64,000 nt of DNA from Kangiella spongicola (GCF_003194565.2 NZ_QICH01000001.1:248001-312000); one strand, 5' to 3'. Shown: positions 34,880 to 44,951, numbered from the stretch's first letter. Notes: a model not told the origin generated them from the sequence alone. Numbers and translations: made by a program.

Positions 34880-36775
34880 TTAAACTTCGATTTCGGCTTT
34901 ATTGCCTTTTTCTTCCAGCCAGCTCTTTCGGTCGGCGGAACGCTTTTTGGATAACAACATATCCATGACCTGCTCAGAATTATCACCACTATCAATGGTT
35001 AACTGGATCAGGCGGCGAGTTTCTGGAGCCATAGTCGTTTCTCGCAACTGCTTAGGGTTCATCTCACCCAAACCTTTAAAGCGCGTCACCTGAATCTTGC
35101 CACGTTTCTTTTCAGCCTGTATGCGATCTACTATCCCCTGCTTTTCATCCTCATCGAGTGCGTAAAAAACCTCTTTACCAATATCGATGCGGTAGAGTGG
35201 CGGCATTGCCACATAAACGTGACCGGCTTTGACTAGCGGCTTAAAGTGACGAACAAACAAAGCGCACAGTAATGTCGCGATATGCAAACCATCGGAGTCA
35301 GCATCCGCTAGAATACAAATTTTGCCGTAGCGTAATTTGGATAAATCATCAGTGTTTGGATCTAAGCCGATTGCAACGGAAATATCATGGACTTCTTGTG
35401 AGCCTAGAATTTGCTCCGGCTCGACTTCCCAAGTATTAAGAATTTTACCGCGCAGCGGCATGATTGCCTGAAATTCTTTATCGCGAGCCTGCTTGGCTGA
35501 TCCTCCGGCCGAGTCACCCTCCACCAGAAACAGCTCGCCGCGCATACTATCTTGTCCCACACAATCCGCTAATTTGCCAGGTAATGCGGGGCCTTGAGTA
35601 ACTTTTTTGCGCACCACTTTTTTGCTGGCTCGCATTCTTTTATGAGCGTTACTAATCGCTCGCTCAGCTAAAGCATCACCGACTACTGAATGCTGGTTTA
35701 ACCATAGACTAAAGGCATCTTTGACCACGCCAGCTACAAAGGTCGCACACTGGCGCGAAGATAGGCGCTCTTTCGTTTGGCCAGAAAACTGGGGATCATC
35801 CAATTTGACAGAAAGAACGTAACTAATGCGGTCCCAAATATCATCGGCAGTTAGTTTTACGCCACGTGGTAAAAGGTTTCGGAACTCACAAAACTCACGC
35901 ATCGCCTCAAGCAGGCCGTTACGCATACCATTGACGTGTGTGCCGCCTTGGGCTGTAGGGATGAGGTTAACGTAGCTCTCGGCTAAACATTCACCACCTT
36001 CCGGCATCCAGAAGAAAGCCCAATCAACAGCTTCAGTTTCACCTGCAAAAGATCCAACAAAAGGCTCTTCTGGTAATTTCTCATGATCGACAGCCTGCTC
36101 TAAAAGATAGTCAGTCAGGCCATCTTCATAATGCCACTCGACTTTTTCTTTAGTCGCTTTGTTTTCAAAAACCACCTTTAAGCCGGGACATAGAATCGCT
36201 TTGGCTTTTAATAAGTGTTTAAGCTTCGTTACAGAAAACTTAGCGCTATCAAAGTAAGTTTCGTCCGGCCAAAATTTCACCATGGTACCGGTGTTACGCT
36301 TACCAACTTCACCTACAACTTCGAGGTCGGATACTTTAAGGCCATTTTCAAAGGCCATAGCATACTGCTTAGAATCTCGCTTAACGGTGACCTCGATACG
36401 TTTCGATAGCGCATTGACGACCGAGATACCTACACCGTGCAAACCACCTGAAAATTGATAGTTTTTATTTGAGAATTTACCACCAGCGTGCAGTTTGCTC
36501 ATGATAAGTTCCACACCAGGGATCCCTTCTTCTGGGTGAATATCCACTGGCATGCCGCGTCCGTCATCACTAATTTCTAGTGAGTTATCTTCATGCAACA
36601 CTACTTGGATGAGTTTGGCGTGCCCCGCCAAAGCTTCATCCACACTATTATCAATCACCTCTTGCCCTAAGTGATTCGGGCGAGAAGTATCGGTGTACAT
36701 GCCTGGTCGCTTTTTAACAGGATCTAAGCCGCTAAGGACTTCAATATCATCAGCGGTATACTTATTATTTGCCAT
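34880..36775 (-). CDS. parE: DNA topoisomerase IV subunit B
   Basis: The product has 631 residues. It contains the GHKL ATPase (VDEALAGHAKL, DDGRGMPV, GGLHGVGISVVNALS), transducer domain and Toprim motifs (VEGDSAGGSAKQARD, LADADSDGLHI). The length matches E. coli ParE. It is encoded directly upstream of parC. In enterobacteria yqiA lies between cpdA and parE; here that gene is missing and the 157-base gap holds nothing recognisable. Confidence 0.97.
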   Translation of the reverse strand: MANNKYTADDIEVLSGLDPVKKRPGMYTDTSRPNHLGQEVIDNSVDEALAGHAKLIQVVLHEDNSLEISDDGRGMPVDIHPEEGIPGVELIMSKLHAGGKFSNKNYQFSGGLHGVGISVVNALSKRIEVTVKRDSKQYAMAFENGLKVSDLEVVGEVGKRNTGTMVKFWPDETYFDSAKFSVTKLKHLLKAKAILCPGLKVVFENKATKEKVEWHYEDGLTDYLLEQAVDHEKLPEEPFVGSFAGETEAVDWAFFWMPEGGECLAESYVNLIPTAQGGTHVNGMRNGLLEAMREFCEFRNLLPRGVKLTADDIWDRISYVLSVKLDDPQFSGQTKERLSSRQCATFVAGVVKDAFSLWLNQHSVVGDALAERAISNAHKRMRASKKVVRKKVTQGPALPGKLADCVGQDSMRGELFLVEGDSAGGSAKQARDKEFQAIMPLRGKILNTWEVEPEQILGSQEVHDISVAIGLDPNTDDLSKLRYGKICILADADSDGLHIATLLCALFVRHFKPLVKAGHVYVAMPPLYRIDIGKEVFYALDEDEKQGIVDRIQAEKKRGKIQVTRFKGLGEMNPKQLRETTMAPETRRLIQLTIDSGDNSEQVMDMLLSKKRSADRKSWLEEKGNKAEIEV

Positions 36776-36932
36776 AGAGGTTCTTTGCCATAAGCTCGTT
36801 AATTCTTTTTAGTTTTGAATTGGGTGAATCTATAATTATTATCTCGCCTTATCCTATAAAGCGTGATCTGATTGTGCAAGTAAAATGTTGAAATGCTGAA
36901 TTGGAGGTGTTTTTAAGCTTACCAGCGGTTAT

Positions 36933-37715
36933 TTAATAACCAGATATCGCCATATTGACCGATGGTAAATAACTGTCGGCACGGAAGCTTTCTACTTCAA
37001 TTTGACCATTATCTGAGCAGTGATAAAGGTTATAACCAGGCTTTTCATGGCTCGCACTAAAATCTGCAGAATGTTTCTTGAATTGAACACAGGTAGATGG
37101 CACTGAACGATACCAAACATTTTTGTGGAGCGTATCGCTTAATTGATGAACGTGTCCGAATGCACATTGCTTCACCTGCGTGTGCCTTGATAGCAGTTCG
37201 ACCAATTGCTGGCCGTTTTCAATGCCGATTTTATCGAGCCAATCACAGCCCACTGGTACCGGATGATGATGTGTGAAAATCATGGTCGGCAGATCGCTGT
37301 TCTCTATCAAACAGGACTCGAGCCACTGCAATTCTGCGTCACTAATATGCCCGTGAACTTTGCCAGGGACATGGCTGTTGAGCATTAGTAGTTGCCAATT
37401 TTCTGTTATGAGTTGCTCGGTTGTAGAAAACGGTTTGCTTGACAGAAACCGTTTGAGCTTAGGTTTTTCGTCATGATTACCCGCTAAACTCAGTACAGGC
37501 TTGTTAAAAGCTGATAAATAATCGACAAACTTTTGATACGACTCTGGCGTGTAATCTTGGGAAATATCACCTGTTACGATAATGAGGTCTGGGTTAATTT
37601 GGCGTTGTTTTACATCGCTCAAAACTGCCTGCAAGCTTTCTTCGGTGTTAACGCCGAGCAGGGTCGAGGACTCATCCGCAAACAGATGAGGATCTGAAAT
37701 ATGCAATACTTTCAT
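36933..37715 (-). CDS. cpdA: 3',5'-cyclic-AMP phosphodiesterase CpdA
   Basis: Class III phosphodiesterase/metallophosphoesterase. Motifs are HISDPHLFAD at the N terminus, VTGDISQD, LAGNHDE, MIFTHHHP and AFGHVHQ, a full metal-binding set. I prefer the ATG at 37715 (260 residues), preceded by AGGGCGAAACACT, because the protein then starts MKVLHISDPHLF as the family does. A TTG at 37757 with GGGGGA upstream would add 14 residues. It lowers cAMP and so tunes CRP. It is in the conserved nudF-yqiB-cpdA string. Confidence 0.92.
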   Translation of the reverse strand: MKVLHISDPHLFADESSTLLGVNTEESLQAVLSDVKQRQINPDLIIVTGDISQDYTPESYQKFVDYLSAFNKPVLSLAGNHDEKPKLKRFLSSKPFSTTEQLITENWQLLMLNSHVPGKVHGHISDAELQWLESCLIENSDLPTMIFTHHHPVPVGCDWLDKIGIENGQQLVELLSRHTQVKQCAFGHVHQLSDTLHKNVWYRSVPSTCVQFKKHSADFSASHEKPGYNLYHCSDNGQIEVESFRADSYLPSVNMAISGY

Positions 37716-37799
37716 AGTGTTTCGCCCTATAAAAAGACGAGATTGCTCTTTATTCAAAACATCCCCCGATTAATGACTCTACCTATTATGACGCCTATT

Positions 37800-38255
37800 C
37801 TAATTAAAAAACACCAATTGTGTCCTATCTAAACTGTGAGGTTGCCCAAATTCTAAACAAAAACTTAACCATTCAGACAAAAACCGGTTCAACTGAATTT
37901 TTTCATCGGGTTGCTTCATTAAATTATTGGGATAGGGATAAACGGGTGGCAACATTCCTTGATTTAACCCCGACAACACCTCCGCTACTTTGGCATCATG
38001 GTACATCCGCACCAAGTATTGACGTTTTAAGCTAATATCTTTTTCATCTTGGAGCAGTTTATAGGTCGCGGTGTGTTTGCTTTTCTGCTCCAGAGAGATT
38101 AATAAGTTAGGCTGCTTATCGATCTCAAGGTTAAAACCCTGACCAACCTCAAGCTCAACAGAATCCACCAGACGAGAAAGCTTGGCATAGTTGCTCGCAC
38201 ACAGCGCCATAAACTCTTTCAGATCTGGGATGTATTTCTTTCGGATTCTATTCAT
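37800..38255 (-). CDS. yqiB: DUF1249 (YqiB) family protein
   Basis: The product has 151 residues. YIPDLKEFMALCASNYAKL, VRMYHDAKVAEVLS and QLNRFLSEWLSFCLEFG align with E. coli YqiB, and the position between nudF and cpdA is the same. No signal peptide. Function unknown. It starts 5 bases after nudF, so the two are co-transcribed. Confidence 0.9.
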   Translation of the reverse strand: MNRIRKKYIPDLKEFMALCASNYAKLSRLVDSVELEVGQGFNLEIDKQPNLLISLEQKSKHTATYKLLQDEKDISLKRQYLVRMYHDAKVAEVLSGLNQGMLPPVYPYPNNLMKQPDEKIQLNRFLSEWLSFCLEFGQPHSLDRTQLVFFN

Positions 38256-38260
38256 AAGCT

Positions 38261-38872
38261 TTAAAGGGTTAGTTTTGCCTCATTAATCAAAAACCATTGT
38301 ATCGCAATCAAGGCCATAGCGTTATTGATGCGGCCACTTTGCAATAAATTCAAGAGTTCGCTGCGTTTAACCACTAAAACCTTAATATCTTCATGCTCGG
38401 TTTCGAGCCCTGCGAACTCTGCTACGTTATCACTATCCACTAATCCTAAAAATAAATCCACATACTCGGTGGTTCCGCCGGGGCTGACCCAATAGCTAGG
38501 CATAGGGATTAGCTGCGTTAACTCACAGCCAGCTTCTTCTTGCACTTCACGATAGGCGACATCAGAAGCACTCTCCCCTTCTTCAACCATTCCCGCAACT
38601 ATTTCTAACAGCCAAGGGGACTTTTCGCCGACCAAAGCTCCGGGGCGACACTGCTCGACCAATACGAAGCTATCTTTCTTTTTATCGTAAAGCAACACTC
38701 CGACAGCATTGCCACGCTCGAAAACTTCACGCTCCACCACAGGACTCCAATCACCTTGATACCGTCGGTGCTGGTAGCGGTATTTTTTCATTGAGAAAAA
38801 CCCTTCGTAGAGGGACTTTTCCTCTAAAAACTTCACATCACTTTTGCTGAACTCAGACATACCTTTTATCAT
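38261..38872 (-). CDS. nudF: ADP-ribose pyrophosphatase
   Basis: This 203-residue Nudix hydrolase has the box GMVEEGESASDVAYREVQEE, then AG. The N-terminal SLYEGFFSMKKYRYQHRRYQ and the PSYWVSPGGTTEYVDLFLG segment are those of NudF. It hydrolyses ADP-ribose to AMP and ribose 5-phosphate. The start could be the ATG at 38872 or four codons later at 38860 (MSEFSKSD), since GAGG abuts the first ATG too closely. First gene of the nudF-yqiB-cpdA group, divergent from the pcm homologue. Confidence 0.92.
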   Translation of the reverse strand: MIKGMSEFSKSDVKFLEEKSLYEGFFSMKKYRYQHRRYQGDWSPVVEREVFERGNAVGVLLYDKKKDSFVLVEQCRPGALVGEKSPWLLEIVAGMVEEGESASDVAYREVQEEAGCELTQLIPMPSYWVSPGGTTEYVDLFLGLVDSDNVAEFAGLETEHEDIKVLVVKRSELLNLLQSGRINNAMALIAIQWFLINEAKLTL

Positions 38873-39066
38873 CCTCAGGGACTTTACCTATTCTTTACAG
38901 TAGCTTAATACTTTTTGAGATTACAGCCTTTCATAATCTGTTACACTTAGATTGTTGTTTGAAATATAAGAAATGACTATTCTTTGCACTATTCTTGATT
39001 AAAATTCACTTGTTTGCCGATAAAGCCGAAGCTAAGTGTTTTTAATCTTTATGAAGAGAGGGAATC

Positions 39067-39735
39067 ATGAGAGAAGCGACAACCGATTTAGAGCAAGCTC
39101 GACATAATATGGTTGAACAACAGATCAGGCCTTGGAATGTCCTTGATCAGCGCGTTCTAGATAAAATTCACGGTTTAGCTCGTGATCGCTTCGTTCCCAA
39201 GGACTATAAGTCGATAGCCTACGCCGACACTCAAATAGACATTGGCCACAGCCAGATCATGATGACGCCGAAAGAAGAAGCTCGGATGTTACAAGCTTTG
39301 GCCATTAAACCGACCGATACAGCGCTTGAAATCGGCACAGGAACTGGCTACTGCACAGCACTAATGGCGAGTTTAGCTAAAAAAGTGTATAGCGTTGATA
39401 TTATTGAAGAATTCATTGAATCCGCTAGCAAAATCACAAACAAGCTAGGACTCACAAACATTGAGTTTGAAGAGGGAGACGCGGCTAATGGTTGGCCCCA
39501 TCACAAACCCTATGATGCTATCGCGATTACAGGCAGTTGTTATCAACTACCGGAGCAGTATTTGAATCATTTAACCATTGGTGGGCGATTATTTTGTGTG
39601 ACAGGTACCGAGCCAGCGATGCAGGCTCAGCTAATCACTCGAACTGGCGAAAACGAATGGCATACTCAAAGCCTTTATGAAACCGTTATTCCAAGCCTAA
39701 TCAACAGCAAGCCCAAGCCGCAGTTTGATTTTTAA
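39067..39735 (+). CDS. protein-L-isoaspartate O-methyltransferase family protein
   Basis: This 222-residue SAM-dependent methyltransferase has motif I ALEIGTGTGYCTALMA and the isoaspartyl-methyltransferase N-terminal MVEQQIRPW, then RDRFVP. Relatives of this type sit just upstream of tolC in many gammaproteobacteria and are distinct from the surE-linked Pcm, so repair activity on isoaspartate is likely but not certain. Ribosome site GAAGAGAGGG-AATC-ATG. tolC follows after 43 bases in the same direction. Confidence 0.85.
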   Translation: MREATTDLEQARHNMVEQQIRPWNVLDQRVLDKIHGLARDRFVPKDYKSIAYADTQIDIGHSQIMMTPKEEARMLQALAIKPTDTALEIGTGTGYCTALMASLAKKVYSVDIIEEFIESASKITNKLGLTNIEFEEGDAANGWPHHKPYDAIAITGSCYQLPEQYLNHLTIGGRLFCVTGTEPAMQAQLITRTGENEWHTQSLYETVIPSLINSKPKPQFDF

Positions 39736-39778
39736 TCGGGCAACAACAGATATTTAAACAAAGACGAGACAATTTCTG

Positions 39779-41152
39779 ATGAAATTAAGAAACATCCACA
39801 CTTTACTAGCAGCCACTTTATTTTGCGGGCTAGCCAACGTCAGCTACGCCGCCACAGACCTGATGGACGTCTACCAGGACGCCTTAAACAATGATTCACA
39901 GTACAAAATCAGTGAAGCATCGCTTAAAGCGACCGAGCAAGACTACCGAATTTCTAGATCAAGCTTGTTGCCGCAAATCAACGGCAGTATCAGTCGCTCA
40001 CGCTCAGACACCGATAGCGAAGGTCAAGGCTTGGATGGAAGTCCATCAGATCCTTTCAGCAGTGAAGTTAATACAACCACTTATGCAGTACAACTTGATC
40101 AGGTGTTATTCGACTGGGGTCAATGGATCGCGCTAGAACAGTCCGAAATGCGCGTTCGTGCGGCTGAACTTACCCATGGTGCAAACTTACAGAGTTTAAT
40201 GCTTCGCACGACCCAAGCCTACTTTAATGTGCTATCGGCACAAGAAACCTTGGCTATTACCCGTAATGAAAAGCAAGCGTTACAGCAACAGCTTGACCTT
40301 ACTCGCGAACAGTATGAATCAGGGCTTGCAAACGCCACTGACTTTCTGAACGCACAAGCGAACTTTGACCAGTCTGTTGCTAACGAAATCAGCCAAGAAA
40401 CAAATTTAATTAACGCCCAAGAAGCGCTGCGCGAACTTACAGGGCAGTATTACAGCGAACTTGAGGATGTTGGCAATAGCATCCAAATGACACCACCGAG
40501 ACCAGCTAATATTGATGACTGGTTACGAGTGGCTAATGAGTCGAATCTTGGTTTAAAAGCTCAGCAAATGAGTGTCCGTATCGCTCGAGATGAAATTAAG
40601 CGTAATCGCAGTGGGCATTATCCAAACGCTAACTTTCGAGTGAGTTATTCTGATCGTGAAAGTGATACCGAGCGCATGTTCCCTACTTTAGGTGTTAATC
40701 AAAACACATCAAATTTGACGGACGGCTACCAAGCTGGAGTTACGGTTTCTATCCCTATCTTTTCAGGGCTTAGAACCTCTGCTCAAACAGAGAAGGCGAA
40801 GCAAAACTATCTGCGGACGACTCACGAACTAGAGCAAAACGCGCGCCAAATACAACGTAGTGTGCGCTCGGCTTATACCACGCTCGAGGCTTCTATCCAG
40901 TCATTCAATGCAAATAAGCGTGTCCTTGAGTCGAGTCAAAGCTCTTTAGAAGCGACAAGAGATGGCTATCAGGCAGGAACACGAAACATTATTGATGTCT
41001 TGCAGGCGACTCGTTCCGTTTATGCCGCCCAACGCTCGCTAAGTCGAGCCAAGTTTGACTATTTAATTAATGGTTTAAAGCTGAAGGAAGCCGTTGGAAC
41101 TTTAACTAAAGATGATATTGAAGAAGTGAATCAGTGGTTATTGAATAACTAG
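39779..41152 (+). CDS. tolC: outer-membrane efflux channel TolC
   Basis: The product has 457 residues with a signal peptide (1-24, ending VSYA-ATD). Two long coiled-coil repeats, each with the YFNVLSAQETLAITRNEK-like and DVLQATRSVYAAQRSL-like motifs, mark the outer-membrane efflux family. The double ADFLNAQANF/IIDVLQATRS pair marks the TolC type used by tripartite RND, MFS and type I export systems. Neighbouring nudF is divergent upstream as in E. coli. An imperfect inverted repeat GCTAGAGC/GCTCTAGC at 41178-41211 overlaps the convergent waaA stop and may help termination. Confidence 0.94.
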   Translation: MKLRNIHTLLAATLFCGLANVSYAATDLMDVYQDALNNDSQYKISEASLKATEQDYRISRSSLLPQINGSISRSRSDTDSEGQGLDGSPSDPFSSEVNTTTYAVQLDQVLFDWGQWIALEQSEMRVRAAELTHGANLQSLMLRTTQAYFNVLSAQETLAITRNEKQALQQQLDLTREQYESGLANATDFLNAQANFDQSVANEISQETNLINAQEALRELTGQYYSELEDVGNSIQMTPPRPANIDDWLRVANESNLGLKAQQMSVRIARDEIKRNRSGHYPNANFRVSYSDRESDTERMFPTLGVNQNTSNLTDGYQAGVTVSIPIFSGLRTSAQTEKAKQNYLRTTHELEQNARQIQRSVRSAYTTLEASIQSFNANKRVLESSQSSLEATRDGYQAGTRNIIDVLQATRSVYAAQRSLSRAKFDYLINGLKLKEAVGTLTKDDIEEVNQWLLNN

Positions 41153-41192
41153 TCTAGCCATTAAAAACATGCAAAATGCTAGAGCTAATCTT

Positions 41193-42449
41193 TTATAAGA
41201 AAGGCTCTAGCTGATTAACCGTTTTATCTAACGCACCGCGGCTTTGCTCCACCACTGCTAAGGCTTTCTGCCCCATAAGCTGCCTTTCCTGCTGATCAAG
41301 CATCAAACGTGTCACAGCCCCGCTGATACTTTCCACTGAATCTACCGTTTTTGCGCCCCCTTGAGTGCTCAGCTCACGATATACCTCACTAAAGTTATGC
41401 ACATGAGGCCCTGAAAGGACAGGTTTACCAAGCGAAGCCGGCTCAATCATATTATGGCCACCAATAAGCACTAAGCTTCCACCGACAAAGGCAATGTCAG
41501 AAAGTTTATAGGCCAGCATAAGCTCGCCCATACTGTCCCCAAGCATCACTTGATTGTCGTCATTCCAAGTGTTTGGTTGTGAGCGGCTGTGAAAACTAAA
41601 GCCAAGCTCAGCCACTAAGTCTGACACTTCATCAAAGCGCTCGGGATGGCGAGGCACAATAATCAGCTTAGCCTCAGGTAGCGATTCTAAAACCTTCTGA
41701 TGCGCTTTTAATAAGATCTCATCTTCCCCTTTATGGGTACTGGCCGCCAACCACACTAAGGTACTAGGATTATTTTCCCAACTGTGAAAATAGGATTCAT
41801 CGCCATTGCTTTTAAATACCTGATCAAACTTAATGTTTCCAGTAGTGACGCACCGTTCTGGACTGACTCCTAAACGAATAAAACGCTTGGCGTCTTTTTC
41901 ATTAACAGGCAAGACCAATTTGAAAGCACTCATCATTTGCTGGCTTAAGGTGCGGAACTTTAAATACTTTTGCGCTGATTTTTCCGACATTCGAGCATTC
42001 GCCAGAATGACAGGTATATTCTTAGACTTGAGGTGATGCAACCAATTTGGCCACAGTTCGGTTTCCATTATAACCAAAGCGCTTGGTTGAATCCTCTTGG
42101 TGAAGCGTTTAATAGTTCCCGGTAGATCACAAGGCGAGTAATGATGAATCACCTTATCCCCTAGCCCCTCGATAATTTGTTTAGCACCTGTCGGAGTCGT
42201 GGTCGTAACCACAATATTTAGGTCCGGTTTAAGCTTAAGCAACTTCTCGATGATGGTTTTTGCGGCAATAGATTCGCCCATAGACACAGCATGAATCCAT
42301 ATCGATGACGTCTGCTGTCTTCGAACAATTCCAAAACGTTCACGCATCGGCTCACGATACTGGGGCGGTTTAAAGCTTTTATAAACCCAGCGCAAGCACA
42401 GCAAAGGTGCGCAAAGATAGTAAATCGTCGTATAAATAAATCGTAGCAC
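41193..42449 (-). CDS. waaA: 3-deoxy-D-manno-octulosonic acid transferase
   Basis: This 418-residue GT30 glycosyltransferase has an N-terminal membrane anchor (YTTIYYLCAPLLCLRWVY), WIHAVSMGES with the catalytic Glu, METELWPN, and a C-terminal FVGGSLVLIGGHNMIEPASL nucleotide-sugar site. It adds Kdo to lipid IVA in lipopolysaccharide synthesis. The start is a GTG immediately after the rnfH stop (TAG-GTG), which suggests translational coupling with rnfH. Convergent with tolC. Confidence 0.95.
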   Translation of the reverse strand: MLRFIYTTIYYLCAPLLCLRWVYKSFKPPQYREPMRERFGIVRRQQTSSIWIHAVSMGESIAAKTIIEKLLKLKPDLNIVVTTTTPTGAKQIIEGLGDKVIHHYSPCDLPGTIKRFTKRIQPSALVIMETELWPNWLHHLKSKNIPVILANARMSEKSAQKYLKFRTLSQQMMSAFKLVLPVNEKDAKRFIRLGVSPERCVTTGNIKFDQVFKSNGDESYFHSWENNPSTLVWLAASTHKGEDEILLKAHQKVLESLPEAKLIIVPRHPERFDEVSDLVAELGFSFHSRSQPNTWNDDNQVMLGDSMGELMLAYKLSDIAFVGGSLVLIGGHNMIEPASLGKPVLSGPHVHNFSEVYRELSTQGGAKTVDSVESISGAVTRLMLDQQERQLMGQKALAVVEQSRGALDKTVNQLEPFL

Positions 42450-42764
42450 CTATTTTTTTTCCTTGTTTTTTTCGGCGTCCTGTTTTGCCTTTAAGGCTCT
42501 TTGCTTTCTGACTTCTTTAGGGTCAATCAGTAAGGGGCGATAAATTTCAATTCTATCACCATCGTGTAATGTCGCATCCAACGTGGTCAGTTTACTGAAA
42601 ATTCCTACTTTATTTTTTGATAAGTCTATCTCAGGATGAAGTTCCATCACCCCAGATTGGTGAATCACCTCTTCAACGGTTACATCTTTATCGACCATTA
42701 GCTCCAAAAGCGTCTGCTCTTCGGGTAAGGCATAACACACCTCAACACGCAGTTTATTGTCCAT
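42450..42764 (-). CDS. rnfH: RnfH/RatB family ubiquitin-like protein
   Basis: The product has 104 residues. The N-terminal part, VEVCYALPEEQTLLELMVDK, then GVMELHPEIDLSKNKVGIF and LHDGDRIEIYRPLLIDPKE, are diagnostic of RnfH, a beta-grasp fold. The Lys-rich tail is disordered. It sits directly after ratA, as in most gammaproteobacteria (yfjG-yfjF), and just before waaA. Confidence 0.93.
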   Translation of the reverse strand: MDNKLRVEVCYALPEEQTLLELMVDKDVTVEEVIHQSGVMELHPEIDLSKNKVGIFSKLTTLDATLHDGDRIEIYRPLLIDPKEVRKQRALKAKQDAEKNKEKK

Positions 42765-42797
42765 TAGAAGTCACTCCTAACTCGTCACCAGTCCACC

Positions 42798-43229
42798 TCA
42801 ACCGTAAACTTCGGCGGCTCTTTTAGAAAAAGCTTCGACAAATGACTCTGCCAAGTGGTTGAAAACACTACTAAAAGCCATACTGGTTAAAATATTAGAG
42901 AATTCGAAGTTCACTACTAACTCTATCTTACAGGCTTTCTCGTCGAGAGACGTGAATTCCCAGCGCCCATCTAAATGTTTAAAAGGGCCATCGACAAGCT
43001 TCATATCAATGGAATCATAAGGATTATTCGTGTTCTTTGTTGTAAACGTCTTCTCAAAACCGCCTTTTGCTACGGCTAAACTCGCAACAACTTCCGTCTC
43101 TGTGCGCTCTATCTCAGTTGCGCCAACACAATTGGGCAAAAACTCTGGATATTTTTCAACGTCATTGACTAACTCAAACATCTGCTGCGCAGAATAAGGT
43201 AATAAGGCTTGGCGCTTAACTGTCTTCAT
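42798..43229 (-). CDS. ratA: RatA/PasT-family START-domain protein
   Basis: The product has 143 residues. LPYSAQQMFELVNDVEKYPE, FLPNCVGATEIERTE and a C-terminal FVEAFSKRAAEVYG identify the polyketide cyclase/START family protein RatA (a coenzyme-Q-binding homologue, also called ribosome association toxin). Whether it is a toxin or a ubiquinone-binding protein is debated. Divergent from smpB with 137 bases between, as is conserved in the class. Confidence 0.92.
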   Translation of the reverse strand: MKTVKRQALLPYSAQQMFELVNDVEKYPEFLPNCVGATEIERTETEVVASLAVAKGGFEKTFTTKNTNNPYDSIDMKLVDGPFKHLDGRWEFTSLDEKACKIELVVNFEFSNILTSMAFSSVFNHLAESFVEAFSKRAAEVYG

Positions 43230-43366
43230 AACTCTATCGTAAAACTGACTTGCGGCAATTGTAACATTGCCTGTTTTAAACTCCTAACCTATTGAGACTC
43301 TGTGCGTTGCCCCCTATAATCCCTTAACAGAGATTATTTTGAGTTTCAGCAACGAGAGTTCATTGA

Positions 43367-43846
43367 GTGGCAAAAAAAGGTAAAAACAAACCATCCAGTA
43401 GCGCCATAGCTTTAAATAAAAGAGCTAGACACGATTACTTCATCGAAGAAACTTTTGAAGCAGGCGTGATGCTACAAGGCTGGGAAGTCAAAAGTTTACG
43501 TGCAGGCAAAGTAAATTTGGCTGAAAGCTATGTATTACTGAAAAATGGGGAAGCATTTCTTTTTGGCTGCCATATTTCACCATTACTAAGCGCTTCTACT
43601 CACGTTGTCGCAGATCCCTTGCGGACCCGTAAGTTATTGTTGAATAACCATGAAATAGCCAAGTTATTTAGAGGTGTTGAACAGCAAGGTTATGCAGTCG
43701 TCGCGCTCAAGCTCTATTGGAAAAAATCCCTAGTCAAGCTAGAGATTGGCCTGGCTAAAGGTAAAAAGTTACACGATAAACGTGCTACCGAGAAAGAACG
43801 CGAATGGAACAAGACCAAAGAGCGTATTATGAAGCATAGTGTGTGA
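43367..43846 (+). CDS. smpB: SsrA-binding protein SmpB
   Basis: This 159-residue OB-fold protein has the motif [20 protein letters not shown], then [10 protein letters not shown], and a basic C-terminal tail ([18 protein letters not shown]) that enters the ribosomal A site. The start is a GTG with GAGAG nine bases upstream. It works with tmRNA (ssrA at 48156-48507 in the same window) in rescuing stalled ribosomes. Confidence 0.96.
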   Translation: MAKKGKNKPSSSAIALNKRARHDYFIEETFEAGVMLQGWEVKSLRAGKVNLAESYVLLKNGEAFLFGCHISPLLSASTHVVADPLRTRKLLLNNHEIAKLFRGVEQQGYAVVALKLYWKKSLVKLEIGLAKGKKLHDKRATEKEREWNKTKERIMKHSV

Positions 43847-43929
43847 CTTAGTTCAAGAAAGACCGGAGTTAGGCAGAGCCTCTGAATAATTCCTGCTACT
43901 ATTGTTTGTTCACAATAATTATTAGGAAA

Positions 43930-44949
43930 ATGAATAGTTTGAAAGCAACCACATCAATCAAAAGAGCCCCCCTATCAACGGGCTTCAAGCTTCTCGCCTT
44001 AACTGCGACAATTGCTTTGGCAGGGTGCTCCTTTAAGGAAGATCGAAATGATGTTGTGGTTCCTATCATCGATGCTACGCCAGCAAAAAAATCTGCAGAT
44101 TATTCATCGACAGTGAATGAGCATGCTAACAATGAGTCAGACACTTATATCTACAGGGTGCAGCCTGGTGATACGCTAGGTACTATTGCACAGAAATATT
44201 TGGGTGCCTCAAGCCGCTATACAGAACTTTTGACGTTGAACAACTTGTCGCCTAATGACTCGATTTTTGTCGGACAAAAGCTAAAATTACCAACCAAAGG
44301 GTTAACCATTCCAAAAGAGCGCCAAAACTCACAGCCTACAAAAGCTCGTCAGGAAGTAGCCCAACAAACATCAACGACTGACTCTTTTCCAGAGTTAGAG
44401 TCTTTAATCGAAGCTGAAGACTACAACAAAGCTATACAGTGGGCATTAAACCACGAGCAACTTAGCTCCAACTCAGCTCTACAGCAAAAACTAGTTTTTG
44501 CCGCCAAAGCTCAATCACATCAATATAAACGTCAACAAAACACGGCTGATGCAGAAACGCTGCTTTCAGGTTTAATCAGTGAAGCACCTTTGTCGGAGCC
44601 GAATAAGGCCGAACTCGAGTCAGAACTGTCAACTCTTAGAGCAGAACAGCAGTTATTAACAGCTAAGCAATATGCAGATCGCTCACAATTCGATGACTCT
44701 TATGAGTTATTATTAAATGCTTGGAATAAGGTGGGGAAACCACTCGAAGAGAACATACTGTTCACGACCACTCGAAATAAAGTTTCTGAGAATTATCACC
44801 AAAAAGCACTTCGTCTATATCGTAATCAAAAACTTGATGATGCACTCGTTTTTTGGAAGAAGATACTAGCCATTAACCCTAACGATGACTTAGCATTGGT
44901 GTATCAGGATAGAGTAAAGGCACTACAGAACAAACTCGAAAATTTATAA
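43930..44949 (+). CDS. LysM-domain lipoprotein with TPR-like C terminus
   Basis: The ATG at 43930, preceded by AGGAAA, is preferred over the in-frame TTG at 43906, because it yields a clean lipoprotein signal (LALTATIALAGC, lipobox Cys about residue 34). The product is 339 residues. A LysM peptidoglycan-binding domain follows (about 80-125: YRVQPGDTLGTIAQKYLGAS), then a helical region with TPR-like repeats (ALRLYRNQKLDDALVFWKKI). It is probably attached to the outer membrane and bound to peptidoglycan. Its stop is 2 bases from the stop of the convergent kinase gene with no terminator between. In related bacteria bamE often lies near ratA/smpB; it is not here. Confidence 0.8.
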   Translation: MNSLKATTSIKRAPLSTGFKLLALTATIALAGCSFKEDRNDVVVPIIDATPAKKSADYSSTVNEHANNESDTYIYRVQPGDTLGTIAQKYLGASSRYTELLTLNNLSPNDSIFVGQKLKLPTKGLTIPKERQNSQPTKARQEVAQQTSTTDSFPELESLIEAEDYNKAIQWALNHEQLSSNSALQQKLVFAAKAQSHQYKRQQNTADAETLLSGLISEAPLSEPNKAELESELSTLRAEQQLLTAKQYADRSQFDDSYELLLNAWNKVGKPLEENILFTTTRNKVSENYHQKALRLYRNQKLDDALVFWKKILAINPNDDLALVYQDRVKALQNKLENL

Positions 44950-44951
44950 CA

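Noticed and set aside
32604..36775. parC/parE read as gyrase genes
   Set aside because: The lengths (752 and 631), ParE/ParC-type sequence and the nudF-cpdA-parE-parC order fit topoisomerase IV.
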